This document shows positions 13,901 through 23,453 of a DNA stretch of 64,000 nucleotides, in pieces. Every line of letters begins with the position of its first letter. The first letter of the stretch is position 1. A program made the translations under genes and the position numbers. The notes beneath the pieces were generated by a model. The model did not search any database, was not told the DNA's origin, and saw only the letters and a program-made list of their open reading frames with translations. This DNA is from Lycorma delicatula (lineage: Eukaryota > Arthropoda > Insecta > Hemiptera > Fulgoridae), in the NCBI RefSeq assembly GCF_047948215.1, contig NC_134456.1, positions 53,971,459 through 54,035,458 of the forward strand. Direction: 5' to 3'.

Positions 13901-15903
13901 AGTGGAAATAAAACTAGTTAATACCTCTGATTTGGCAGAATCTAAAATTAAAGTCTTCAATAATGCTAGAGATTGATTAATTCTTGCTCGTCTCCGCTTT
14001 TCCATCAGTGGTTTATTAGCCTGTAAATACACAATGTAGTTATATTTCTGCTTATATTAATAATATAAAAGCTAGCCATCCAAATGTATATTTTTGTTAT
14101 CTTTTTAAACATGTTTTTAATAGCATTAGTTGTTATGGCCATTAGTCACTGATGTCAACAGGATGCAATGAAGATGATTTTATTTTTAACTTAATCTACT
14201 GAAACCAGCTTTTAAAAAATGGGAAATTTGTATTTTTCTCTTACTTAGGTGTTTCAGATAGTGTAGCACTAACAGGCTGTAAGGATTATATTTATTATTT
14301 TATCAAGGATCCTAAAAAAATTTAATAAGAGATTATTAAAGAATACATTATTTTACTTTTTTTTCTAATTACAGGATATTCATAATTAAATTTTAATAAT
14401 AAATATCCCTTGATGAAGTCCTAACAGTCACTGACATTCGTCGTTAATCATAAACCACAAGCATTTTTACTTATTTTATTTCTAGATTAAGATAAAATAT
14501 AAAATGACATCTAAAAAAATAAATTAAAAAGTTATATTTGTGGTTTTATATGTTAGGTTCCATAAACGTATTAGTTGCATTGGCATTAGTAAAAATCATT
14601 TCTGAAAAGAACATACATTTTCAGAATAACAAACATAATAGACCTATTAGGAAAAATGTGGAGTGATTTCAATAATGTATTGTTTACTAAGGCAAATATG
14701 TTCTTGCATTCATGTTGCATCCTAAAGATTTTGTTAAAATCCCAGTCAGGCTGGAAATTTTTGATATACAAAAAAAATTATTTCTCAACACGGAGTAGGT
14801 AGCTGTAATTGGACATGTAACCTTTAGTTGCTGGAGTGAATTAAATAAATATTTTTTAATGTTAGCATGTTATGTCCGTTGAAGTACAGTTTGTAATTAA
14901 TCATACATGTAACATTTTTACTAAAAAATTGTAATGAATACCATACTTTCAGAAAAAGCAACTTGGACTAATGCTGCTGTATTTTACCTTACAAAGATTG
15001 CATTTTAACATTTTGTTATGAAACAGTTTTAGTTTTTAATCAATATATAATCCTGTTTTAGAGGATATATTGAAGACAAAGAGTAGTAAAATGATACATC
15101 TTAATAAAGGATGTATCTTCCTCAGCGGAAAATGTAATCTTTTCTTTTGATGGAATCTTCATTAATATAATCTGATGTGAAAAATCTCAGAATATGTAGG
15201 AGAGCCAGTTTAAAAGTACAAAGCAAACCATAGGATAAACTCTAAAACAAGAATGGTTTTTATCCCACTTTTTTGTTAATTTTATGACAAAATCAGGTTG
15301 GTCATGCTAAAAGAATACAGTATTTCCAACAGAATCAAAGTGCACTCATATTTATTAATCATGATAGTGAGGATTTTAATCGTATTTCTCATCTGTGTTT
15401 TTCTGTCAGTCAACTGGTTGATTTTCCTGGCATAGTGCAACCAGTGCATTACATGAAAATCATCTTCCGGTGGAAGCTGGGCTGAATAATATTTAATAGA
15501 TTTATTTGTATAAATATTTTTAACACTTTTTTTAAAGATTTTAAGTAGATTAAATATTTATGAAACTTACCCTCCTGCCTTCGCACGAAAATGAGAACCT
15601 GCGAGAAGAAGGTATGTTGACCTCTATTGCCAACTTGTGTTGGCTGCCCTGTGTTGTTGTTGTTGCAGTCGATGTTGTTGTGGCAGCAGTTGTGGTTATC
15701 ACTGCAGTAACTGCTGATAAGTTTGTTGTTGGTGATATTTTTGCAGTTATTTGAGGTGGTGATGACTGCTGTTGTTGTTTCTTTATTATTTTAGGTACAA
15801 TAATGTGTCCTTGGCCACTCGACTGTGGTTCTTCTGTTATATAGTTATTACTGTTATTGTTGTTATTTCTGTCACTGGACGTGTTGACCAACTTTGCTGT
15901 CAT
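3532..15903 (-). CDS. HES-family (hairy/deadpan-like) bHLH-Orange-WRPW transcriptional repressor, 5 coding exons
   Basis: Joined from five exons (15903-15571, 14020-13925, 11871-11740, 9002-8370, 3954-3532), all phase 0 with GT-AG introns, giving 538 residues. Seen directly: a basic region with [14 protein letters not shown] (113-126), which has the proline that marks HES proteins; a helix-loop-helix continuing through [18 protein letters not shown] (147-164); an Orange domain at about 174-240 (KYRAGF, then RLLRHLESC); VIPSRLPDG at 399-407; and C-terminal WRPW (535-538) followed by TAG. Family knowledge: such proteins are nuclear repressors that bind N-box or class C E-box DNA as dimers, recruit Groucho through WRPW, and act in Notch signalling, neurogenesis or segmentation. 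Odd points: the bHLH starts about 110 residues in, whereas most HES proteins start it nearer 30, and the Orange halves are separated by about 25 extra residues. Whether this is the deadpan, hairy or another HES orthologue cannot be settled here, so no symbol is given. Confidence 0.93.
3955..4804. other. Intron 4, exon-5-proximal part, no gene seen
   Basis: Intronic DNA between exon 5 and the long-TIR transposon. Nothing coding is visible. A phrase, CTTCTTCAGTGGAGTTAT (about 4217), recurs at about 41289, so at least part is old repeat. Confidence 0.6.
4805..7100 (-). mobile_element. Decayed DNA transposon with long terminal inverted repeats (Tc1/mariner-IS630 superfamily)
   Basis: The left end (about 4805-5125) and right end (about 6690-7100) are diverged inverted copies of each other. 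Matched blocks include GATTCTTTCTTTA with TTCTCTGATAAGA (left 4874-4906, inverted on the right near 6960-6995), an AAACCAAAATGG block (about 5025, inverted near 6785), and ATTAAAATTTGTCAAATA (about 5078, inverted near 6730). Indels separate the blocks. The interior carries a broken transposase on the minus strand. The element sits in intron 4 of the HES gene in the same orientation as the gene. Exact ends and a target duplication could not be fixed. Confidence 0.72.
5211..6617 (-). pseudogene. Broken DDE transposase pseudogene inside the long-TIR element
   Basis: Conceptual translation in shifting frames gives an apparent start ([10 protein letters not shown]), an N-terminal HTH-like part ([23 protein letters not shown]), then the catalytic-region pattern [35 protein letters not shown] and, near the C-terminus, a degenerate SPDLNPL followed by FLWGHLK-like residues. 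This order matches arthropod transposases with a DUF4817-type N-terminus in the Tc1/mariner-IS630 group, from memory of the family. Several in-frame stops and frameshifts, plus loss of part of the region before SPDLNP, make it non-functional. It ends near a TAA at 5211. Confidence 0.78.
7291..7959. repeat. AC-rich hierarchical microsatellite/minisatellite array
   Basis: About 0.67 kb of alternating A/C with T interruptions. It begins as pure (CA)n, passes through mixed CACATATACACA units, then becomes a very regular 8-bp array (ACACACAT)n from about 7577 to 7870, and ends as a 6-bp array (ACACAT)n to about 7940. Because both strands lack stops, long spurious reading frames of Cys/Val/Met/Tyr or His/Thr/Ile arise in every frame. 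It lies in intron 4 of the HES gene. Confidence 0.97.
7960..8369. other. Intron 4, exon-4-proximal part
   Basis: Plain AT-rich intron sequence between the AC array and the donor of exon 4. I see no feature in it. Confidence 0.6.
8370..9002 (-). CDS. HES gene coding exon 4: Orange domain remainder and long regulatory linker
   Basis: Residues 188-398 (211 codons). The acceptor TTTTGCAG ends at 9003 and the donor GTAAAT starts at 8369. It opens with VTRFLESPE and, after about 25 Ser/Asn/Pro-rich residues, [14 protein letters not shown], completing the Orange domain. The rest looks disordered: an acidic/Met-rich stretch, VKQEP at 282-286 (a canonical psi-K-x-E SUMO site with Lys283), a 30-residue Asn-rich run with interspersed His/Ser/Cys, a basic patch ([13 protein letters not shown], possible nuclear localisation signal) and a Thr-rich run. 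Beyond the donor the frame continues only nine codons before a stop. Confidence 0.9.
9003..9607. other. Intron 3 between exon 4 and transposase relic
   Basis: AT-rich non-coding DNA. It may contain an unrecognised end of the decayed transposon, but I could not match inverted ends here with the sequence around 10.9-11.1 kb. Confidence 0.5.
9608..10880 (-). pseudogene. Second decayed transposase-like pseudogene, in intron 3
   Basis: Translating the minus strand in shifting frames gives an ordered match to an arthropod winged-helix/DDE transposase type. In order: [11 protein letters not shown], then [14 protein letters not shown] with [11 protein letters not shown] (HTH); [12 protein letters not shown]; a disrupted catalytic core with VIVMDN (the second Asp environment); [15 protein letters not shown]; then degenerate YHCNF and GHVKGY. 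It ends at TAA 9610-9608. Many stops, frameshifts and a missing acidic residue at the final catalytic position show it is dead. It is unrelated in sequence to the transposase in intron 4. No terminal repeats were identified. Family placement is from memory of the pattern. Confidence 0.68.
10881..11739. other. Intron 3, exon-3-proximal part
   Basis: No coding signal. A slightly less AT-rich patch at about 10955-11130 may be a residual end of the neighbouring transposon. Confidence 0.5.
11740..11871 (-). CDS. HES gene coding exon 3: loop, helix 2 and start of Orange domain
   Basis: Residues 144-187 (44 codons). The acceptor is TTTTTTTCAG at 11872-11873 and the donor GTATGG from 11739. It reads [20 protein letters not shown] (helix 2), then a short linker, then [13 protein letters not shown], the first helix of the Orange domain. 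The KLEKADILE core is the most conserved helix-2 signature of the HES family. Both junctions are phase 0 and join in frame to the neighbouring exons without a gap in the family alignment, which strongly supports the model. Confidence 0.93.
11872..13924. other. Intron 2 of the HES gene
   Basis: About 2 kb with no coding potential. At about 12690-12970 there is a GC-richer block whose minus strand contains AGTTTGAGACCC, resembling a tRNA-type B box, and may be an old SINE fragment. The rest is simple AT-rich sequence. Confidence 0.5.
13925..14020 (-). CDS. HES gene coding exon 2: basic region and helix 1
   Basis: Residues 112-143, exactly 32 codons. The acceptor is TATTTACAG and the donor GTATTA. 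It encodes [18 protein letters not shown] and then helix 1 (about [11 protein letters not shown]). The Pro at residue 115 in the basic region separates HES/hairy proteins from other bHLH classes and is associated with N-box or class C site preference. Boundaries at the start of the basic region and in the loop match, from memory, those of vertebrate HES1-type genes. The exon is too short to stand out as an open frame and was found by scanning for the motif. Confidence 0.93.
14021..15570. other. Intron 1 of the HES coding region
   Basis: About 1.55 kb, AT-rich, between the basic-region exon and coding exon 1. Acceptor and donor match the consensus. No other feature was recognised. Confidence 0.6.
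15571..15903 (-). CDS. HES gene coding exon 1: low-complexity N-terminus and first basic residues
   Basis: Residues 1-111. The start is the ATG at 15903-15901, the first in-frame ATG after an in-frame TAA about 100 nt upstream. It has G at -3, and no other ATG occurs before the basic region. The segment holds an Asn run (about residues 12-20), a Gln run (QQQQ), long Thr/Ala-rich stretches, and ends [12 protein letters not shown]. The last two arginines begin the basic region and the exon stops at a consensus donor, GTAAGT (15570-15565). Reading on past the donor gives a stop within eight codons, which supports splicing. The low-complexity part has no recognisable domain and is probably disordered. 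Confidence 0.85.
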
Positions 15904-16055
15904 CTCTACCAGTGAGAAACACCGTACTGGTACCAACGGCACCCTCGTACCGTTAACATTACTCCACTGCTTGACCACTTGCGGTGGTAGTAATTGTCTT
16001 TATTTTTTGTTAAACTTGATTTTTTGTCCTCTTTATTTTCTTCTTGTTCTAGAAT
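15904..16055 (-). other. Probable 5' UTR part of the first coding exon
   Basis: Upstream of the ATG the frame stays open to an in-frame TAA about 100 nt away. Just beyond lies a good acceptor (TTTATTTCAG, AG at 16057-16056). The simplest model is that this exon starts at 16055 and is spliced to one or more non-coding 5' exons at higher coordinates. The frame between the TAA and the ATG codes for 32 further residues without any ATG. Confidence 0.5.
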
Positions 16056-17025
16056 CTGAAATAAATGATTTTATAAAATTAGACTGTAATATGCAGTAAT
16101 TGATTATTAAATTATTTAGAATTTAAAGTTACTAATTTAGTTGCATATAGATTTATGATCTAATTACTACCTAAGCTACTACACATGTTCAGTCCATATC
16201 AATTGTTATCTATTGTACACCGGCTGTAACTGAAGAAGCATTGAAAATATTATTAGTTATACTCTTTGTTCTATTGTACAGAAATAATTAGTTATACTAC
16301 AGAAACTATTTCATACCAAGAGGGGGACTGATAATCTGTGAATATTTTTAATTGAAAATTCCAAATAAAATTAAGATAAAATCATTTAGAAAGTTATCTC
16401 AGTATTGATTCAAATATCTTGCATAATGAAATAATCATGATACATAAACAAGAGACAAAAGTGAAGAAAATATGAATAGAATTTATTTTATTTTCTTTTG
16501 GGACATTGCAGGTGATCCAAACTAAGATGTCAAGTTGTTTGAATGAATGAGTAGGTTTTTGTTGTGTTTTTCACTGATCACAATAACATGTCCAACTTCA
16601 CTAAAATACAGGTGTTTCAGTTAAAAAAGAGACATCTTCATTCTGTTTTAAGTTAAGAGGCAAAATATTCAGTATTTAAAAAAAAAAAAATTGTCAGCCT
16701 GCTAACTTAGTGGTTTATGAAGGTAAAACCCAACATCTTTCATTGTAACTCAATATCTATTATAATTATTGATTTTATAGTGCAAAACCAACAGTTTTCA
16801 GAAGCTTGTGTTATTAAAAAAAAAAAAAATAATACCAAACATTTTGATTAAAACTCAAGAGTTTACTTGAGTTTTGTTGAAAAGATTATATAATATGTTG
16901 GGAAGATTCACATTGGCGAGCCCATCTCTCTGTAAATGTATTTTTCTACATGTACATTTAATTTAAAAAATATCACAAATAGGCTGATTGTAAAGATCTT
17001 TGAAAGTTTTGAGCATTATTATGTT
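16056..17025. other. Non-coding DNA upstream of coding exon 1
   Basis: Probably the 3' part of an intron in the 5' UTR if the acceptor at 16056-16058 is used. AT-rich with A-runs; nothing coding. Confidence 0.5.
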
Positions 17026-17238
17026 ACTTCCTGGTGATAATTTTTAGAAATTTTCTGTTCTGAATTGTGATACAATTAAGTTCCATTACTACTACTACTT
17101 CCTGGTGATAATTTTTAGAAATTTTCTGTTCTGAATTGTGATACAATTAAGTTCCATTACTACTACTACTTCCTGGTGATAAATTTTAGAAATTTTCTGT
17201 TCTGAATTGTGATACAATTAAGTTCCATTACTACTATG
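17026..17238. repeat. 71-bp tandem repeat, three copies
   Basis: A unit beginning ACTTCCTGGTGATAATTTTT and ending TTCCATTACTACTAC starts at 17026, 17097 and 17168, an exact 71-bp period. Copies 1 and 2 are nearly identical and copy 3 has one A/T change near its start. The near-identity indicates recent duplication. Confidence 0.95.
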
Positions 17239-17759
17239 TATTTTTTTAGCCTTAGTTTTTTGTAATTATTATTGTTTTACATAACAATTTTTTTTAATTG
17301 ACGAGAGGCAGTCTGGAGATTGTTGATGTACAAAGTAGAAAGATTATGTATTCAGTTTGTTAGTGTGGTGGCTCAGTGATGGAGTTTCTCCAACACCCTT
17401 GCGTAAGAAAAGTATCCACTTTTGCTTTAAAACAGTTTTTCTAAGAAAAACAAATTTTTTGTTGTAAGTTACTGTATTTGCATTGTTACATAATAAGTAC
17501 ATTTATATTGTGGATTCACCAAATAAAACAGTTATTACATTTTAATTTCCTTTTTAAAAACATTTTCTAAACTTAGTCGTTACCAGCCAGTAGTCATAAG
17601 CTGCTCTTTTGTGAGTGGAAGAATAACCTTGCAATAAAGATAAGAAACATTCATTCTTCCTATTGAAAATTTTAAAGAGAGCTTTAGACTATCTCTATGA
17701 TAGCTATTAACCGTGCAATTAAATATTAATTTATTGTAACATTAGGTTATATCAGAATT

Positions 17760-18200
17760 TCATAGTGTATTATCGAGACGCGACGTAACTACGTATAACT
17801 AAAGAACACTGGCTACCAACCAAATAACCATATACATATATATATATGTGTGTGTGTGTGTGTCCATTGTAGATCTGGGGGGAAAACAGTGGGGTTAGCA
17901 GTAGTCGCCGGGGGAAAGAGCAAAAGGGAGACGGGCAAGAACTCGGGAAGCCAACGCGGAAAACGGCACGCCGCCGCGTTTAACTCCCTACATCTCCCTA
18001 CCACTGCTGAACTGCGTCTGTCCATATCAAATAAAGCCGCTCTAAGTTAAAATACAACTCGTTGTTGCAGCCAGCTGGCATTTGTCACAGTACGCGCTAT
18101 GTAGAACGAGTGTGATATTCACACATGCACACAGATGCATAACGCTTTCAACGAGTGAGTCATCAACTGTACGAGTTTGAACTGAATCAATGGGATTGGA
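17760..18200 (-). promoter_or_regulatory. GC/CpG-richer block upstream of the HES gene: candidate 5' exon, promoter or enhancer
   Basis: The block stands out from flanking AT-rich DNA. It has many CpGs (for example CGCCGCCGCG around 17970), a palindromic GCCAGCTGGC containing the E-box CAGCTG at 18072-18077, and a TCAGTT initiator-like sequence on the minus strand near 18182-18187. A short TG run (17848-17863) lies at one side. It is about 1.9 kb upstream of the first coding exon, which is a plausible place for a non-coding first exon. No TATA box or splice donor could be assigned with confidence. It could equally be an enhancer. Confidence 0.35.
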
Positions 18201-21200
18201 TCACGTCGTAATTATTACTTTCAACAAAAGAACACCATTTATTGTCATTCGAACTCAATACGCGATGATAATAAACCATAAAGCAGAAATGTTTATATTT
18301 TACTGAATTATAAAAAAGATTACTTGTACAGCGAGACGGTTTTGCTTTTTTATATAATTATTTATTCATAACAAACACAAATCAAGAATATCAGCTATCA
18401 AATTTTGGCTGATGGCTAAAAAGATTTTATACATTATGTGTGTCAATCAATATATACGCTATGTATAGATCTTTTTTAATAACGTTTTTCAACATAGTAA
18501 ACGTGCATTAACTTTAGATAATTTAGAGAATTTTCCCTACATTAAACTGCAATTTCCTTCGCGAGAAACTTTAACAAAAAACTCAAATTTATTTCATTTT
18601 TTTATAAATAAAAATTGTATTTTTGAGAACATCGATTCGAATCATATTTCATTCTGCTATAGTCTTATCTATTGGACTGAAAATTATCGGCTCTTCATTT
18701 GTATTGCTATCGGTTCCTACACAAAGTTGATAAGATTTTTTGATAAAATTTTTGATAAGATGTTTTGCTAAAATTTTAAGAGTTGACGACTGTGTCTGTA
18801 AACAGAATTTATTAATTTCATACTCTAACTTTCACTAAGGATTTAAAGAATTATGTGTAAGTTCTGTTTCAGTTCTATCGAACGAATGAACGGAACATGC
18901 AGGAGGTATAAATGTGATTCAGTGCGGGACCAAAGGATATGAAGCTGTCTGATCACGGTTAAGGGGAATTCTGTTATTGGGGTTGGAGAGTAAAGCCCTG
19001 AATAATACTTCGGTTACAATAAAGGCTGCGTGTAGTACACAATCTAAATCTGAAATATGTATAACGTCAGATCCACACTACTATATCATTTGATTTAGAG
19101 TAATGTGATAGGGTTTGGCATTAATTTACACTTTTATTTACTTTTTAAATACGAAGTGAAATAAAAGCATTGCTTTAATTAATTAAAATAAGTTTTTTTT
19201 ATATAACTTATATTTAAATTCACAACAAACAGAAATTCACGGAATGCAATTGAATCTTTTTTTTTATCTCTTCTGTCAAAGCCAGATAAATCGAGAAAAC
19301 CAATCCACAGAAAAAAATCATTCCACTCTAAAAATGCTTGAAATAGAGAAATTATAAGAATTTTTTTTTTAAATAAAATTATTTAATTTAAAATAAAGCG
19401 ATTAAAAAGACATGACAAATAAAATCTTAGATGTTTTGAAGCGATTAAAATCTTAGATGTTTTGAAGCAGTAAAAAATTTGGTTCGATTTGTCTAACATT
19501 TTTATTGCCGTCCGTTATAGATAACAAAATCTTTGAATTAAAAAGTAACTGCAAATAAATAATGTAGCAATTAGGACGGTTAAAATAATTAGAATAATTT
19601 TTATTTTTCGTTACTCATTACTATAGCATGTTTCATAAAGTGAAGCATTTCAATTTTTTTTCGGTGAAGAAAAATAGCGAAAAAAACTTTTGTTGCACAG
19701 GTACATCCAGTATGCAATTTTACATTTCTAGCTTTTCTGCACGTCTAAATTAAGTTTAATGTAAAAGGAAGTATATTTTTTACGAACAATTCATCTGTTT
19801 CATACGTATTGTTAAAATGACTGGAATTATAAAATAGGACGCCTGTAAACGTTTTTTATATACAGATTGTATTACAAGATACTCCATACAGTATTATGTT
19901 ACTTACAAATAGTACAACGCGCAGCTAATAGAGGTCGCAGGCTATGACCATCGGTGAAAAACTGCAACTCAACAGAACGTATCTGTATTTGTTGGTTAAT
20001 GTCTTTAACAATAGAAATTCGTTTTTTTAATGTAAAGTTTTTTTTATTTTTTCTTTGTTCTATTTTATACCTAAATGAGTTTTTGTATACTACACCATCA
20101 ACGTCGTACTTATCTAAAATGGTTAGTAAAATAAATTTTAAGTTAATAATAAATTAAGTTTTAAATGTTGAATAAATAAGGTTAGGATTTTATCTAAGTT
20201 TGTTATATTTTACTCGAGTTATGCTTATGTCATATAAACGTTTTATATACATAGCAGTATTCTAGAATTTGATTTTTTGTTTTCTTACCTTAAGGTTAGT
20301 TTTATAATAATTTAGTAACTGTAGTTAAACATAGCCAATAACAAAAAATGGGTAACAAATTTTGCCTTAAGGTAAAAAAGTAGTTGAAAATGTATAGAAT
20401 GATAATTTTCTGGAGTATTTGAACAAATAATTTATTTTTTTAAATTTATTAACTCATTATCCTGATAATAAAATAAAACTCCATTATTATTCATATCCTA
20501 CTAACATCCTATTAAAAAAATAATAAAACTAAATTAATTAAACAGTCATACTTTTAGGGAATAGGGACACTTCCCCTCTAGTAATTTTCTACCCCTCTAT
20601 TAAAAAATTTCATTTCATTATTTGAAAGTGTAAAGAATTAAAAAATTAACTTAAAATTCACTACTTTATACCTCGTTTTCTCCCGTCGAGTTATTCTATA
20701 AATTCCCGTAATCGTGAAGTTTGGAAAGTGTTAACTTGTATACCGGTTCAAATATTTTTAAATATATATACTCTTTTACCTTCCCAAGTATAGTTGCAAA
20801 GTTTTGATGTCTAAATTTTAGAATTTCTGGATTCAGAAGATCTCAAAGAAATTGATAAAAATTAATAACAAGGCTTCCCAAGAGACGTTAATAAAAATTA
20901 GGTAAATAAAAATGTTGCGTTTTTTTTAGGGAGGGAGTGTTGAAGGGGAGGTAGGGTGGTTTTTTCATTTGATTATTTAGCAAAATATCTAAATGGGGTA
21001 AGGATGTTTTTTAAAGATTTATATTACATTTTGAAAACTATGGACCAGCATTCTTTTACAGCTGATATTTTTCCAGTGGGGACTGACACCCTGTTATGCC
21101 ATTCGGAAGAAACTTTCTAATGGCCGCTAAGATGTCACAATATAATACTAACATTAAATCGATCAAATAAAAATAAAACAAATCAAAGAACCAGAAATGC

Positions 21201-23128
21201 AACAAGGGTAATAAAACTACAAATAATATAAACCACTGTCAAATTAATGATCAAGGATTTCAATTCAAGGAACTTGTTACTGAATAAATTGCTTCGTTTA
21301 ACTCCTAACAACGCTTATCGTTTAACAATGATAAATGTTTTTTTTTATCGTGGTACTTTTGTTTGTCTTATTTTCTTTATTGTAAATCCAATTTTTACAT
21401 AGTTAAGTGATCTAAGATTGTAGTACTTCTGAAGAATATCGGCCCAACTTAAAATTCTATACATAGACATATGTTCGTAAAAATAGAACCAGAAAATTCA
21501 TTTTATTTCCATAATTTGTTGATTTTATTTACACTACTACCCATAAAGTCAGATAGGATTCTCTCAAGTTCCTCTAAGTGGAAATGCGTTTTCGTTAAAT
21601 TTTTCTAATGAAATATTCAAAGCTTAAACAAAAATACGAGTAACTTCATCGATTAAGTTTTGATGAGATTCGGACGTGTTCATTTTTACGTTAACCAGTT
21701 TAGATATCTATTACGTGCTTTTTCATGATTCCTTAAATAGGATAACGTGTCTTGTAATAATAATAATCATTTAGCCATCCTGTGTTTGTAATCCAGAACA
21801 ATTACTCCGATTTAAACGAAATTGTAACGGAGGTTGAGAAAAATGTTGAGTTTTCTCTGGTCTGTAAGTTTAAGAATCATCTCGGTTAATTTACTTTTCA
21901 GAGACTATTTAAAAGATGTGTGGTCATGAACCACATTCGGACCATGATGGACCGTGGGTTTTAATTGTTGGTCAAGGAAGATGGGGGAGAGAGAGATAGA
22001 GAGAGAGAGAGAAAATTTCGGACGAAATTTAAGTAAAAATAGGACGAAATAAAGTAAAATGGGTGTCATCAAAATGATGCCGGCTAAGCTATTTTGGTTT
22101 GAATCCGCCGGTGGAGTATTTGTAGAGATGATAGCTTTTGAGTACGACTACGAGGGAACGCATGCGACTGACTAATATTCAGCAGTAGGGAATCGTTAAA
22201 AATTTGGCTGATTTCATAGATGGAGTGTGATGTTGGAGAAGTCTTCAGAAATGTAGTTAACGTGGAGTATGTAATTATGATGAAGCGCTAGGCGTAATAA
22301 AATTATCAGGAAGTAATAGATTAGGTGTTTGGAAATAGTGATTATGCTGTTATAGTGATCCGTTCCTGTTATTCCTGCCTTGTTATAATAAATTTCAAGT
22401 ATCTGTATAGCTAAATACCGCAAGGAAAACATACGATTTCAGTTATAGCGATAAGGCAAGATCCAGTGCGGGTTGTTGGGGTGCTTGGGCGGGAATCAAT
22501 TTCTCCGAGTAATTTAAGTAGATAGATATCAAATAAAAGTGTACGAAAAGGAATTTTAAATTTAAATGTATATTAAATATCGATTAAAATCCAAACATAT
22601 CTACGGTCACTTGTAGAAATGTTGAAAAAGATTGATACAAAAATATTATATTTAGCAAAATCATGAAATTATTTTTAAAATTAATTTATAAAAATAGTTC
22701 GGTGAAAGAGAAAAGTAATTTTTATTAAAAATAAATAAATAAATTTGGGTTGAGATAATATCTTACAAAAACATCCAACAAATTGTTGCGTATTTATGGT
22801 ACCCGTACTATCGGTCTGTGGAATCTCTATTGCAAATAATAGTTTTCTAATATCTTTTATTTGACTTATTTTGAACGTTTAACTTATAAAACTTATTAAC
22901 TTAGCTTTATAAAAAAAAATCTGATAAAAATTACTAGCTCATAAAATTTATCGAAAACATTTTTTTTTTGTTTTCCGCCTGGAGGCGGAAATAATTTTTG
23001 ATTTTTTTTATTAGAGGCTTGTACTAATTTTGTTTACTCTTATTTGTGAGATAATCATTCACCTCCATCTTAACGTAGTGTCTCATAATGTATGACATTT
23101 TCTTTGATTAAAATTCAAATACTGGAGG
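18201..23128. other. AT-rich non-coding stretch
   Basis: No gene seen. It contains a (GA)n tract at about 21985-22012, an exact short direct duplication of GCGATTAAAATCTTAGATGT-like sequence near 19405-19465, and small GC-richer patches around 18890-19040 and 22070-22200 that I could not identify. Confidence 0.5.
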
Positions 23129-23453
23129 TCAAAATCCGTTATATGCCCACTTAATAGCCGTCCGTTTAATAGCCCGTCGACCATGTAGTTAGTTAGTTCT
23201 TAGATGGCAGCACTGAAACGCTATATTGAAATAAGAAAATAAATAAAATTATAAATATAATCAACCAAATTTAACCTACGCTCGCTTCGCTCGCCAACCT
23301 TGACTAGCCAACGTAGGTTAAGTTTGGTTAGACTATATTTATAATTTTATTTACTTATTTTCTTATTTCAATATAGCGTTTCAGTGGCGCCATGTAAGAA
23401 CTAACTACATGGTCGACGGGATATTAAGCGTTGTGGGCATATATGCATTTTGA
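23129..23453. mobile_element. Fold-back (MITE-like) element with about 150-bp inverted arms
   Basis: The left arm (23129-23280) and right arm (23311-23453) are near-perfect inverted copies. The outer ends read TCAAAAT...ATATGCCCAC and its complement. Internal blocks include GTCGACCATGTAGTTAGTT, CGCTATATTGAAATAAGAAA and AACCAAATTTAACCTACG, each with its inverted partner. The 30-bp spacer carries GCTCGCTTCGCTCGCC. It has no coding capacity. It resembles a non-autonomous fold-back DNA transposon; the mobilising family is unknown. Confidence 0.88.

Noticed and set aside
15560..16099. Plus-strand frames opposite HES coding exon 1
   Set aside because: Mirror of the Thr/Ala/Asn-rich minus-strand coding sequence, giving Val/Ala-rich products; no independent support.
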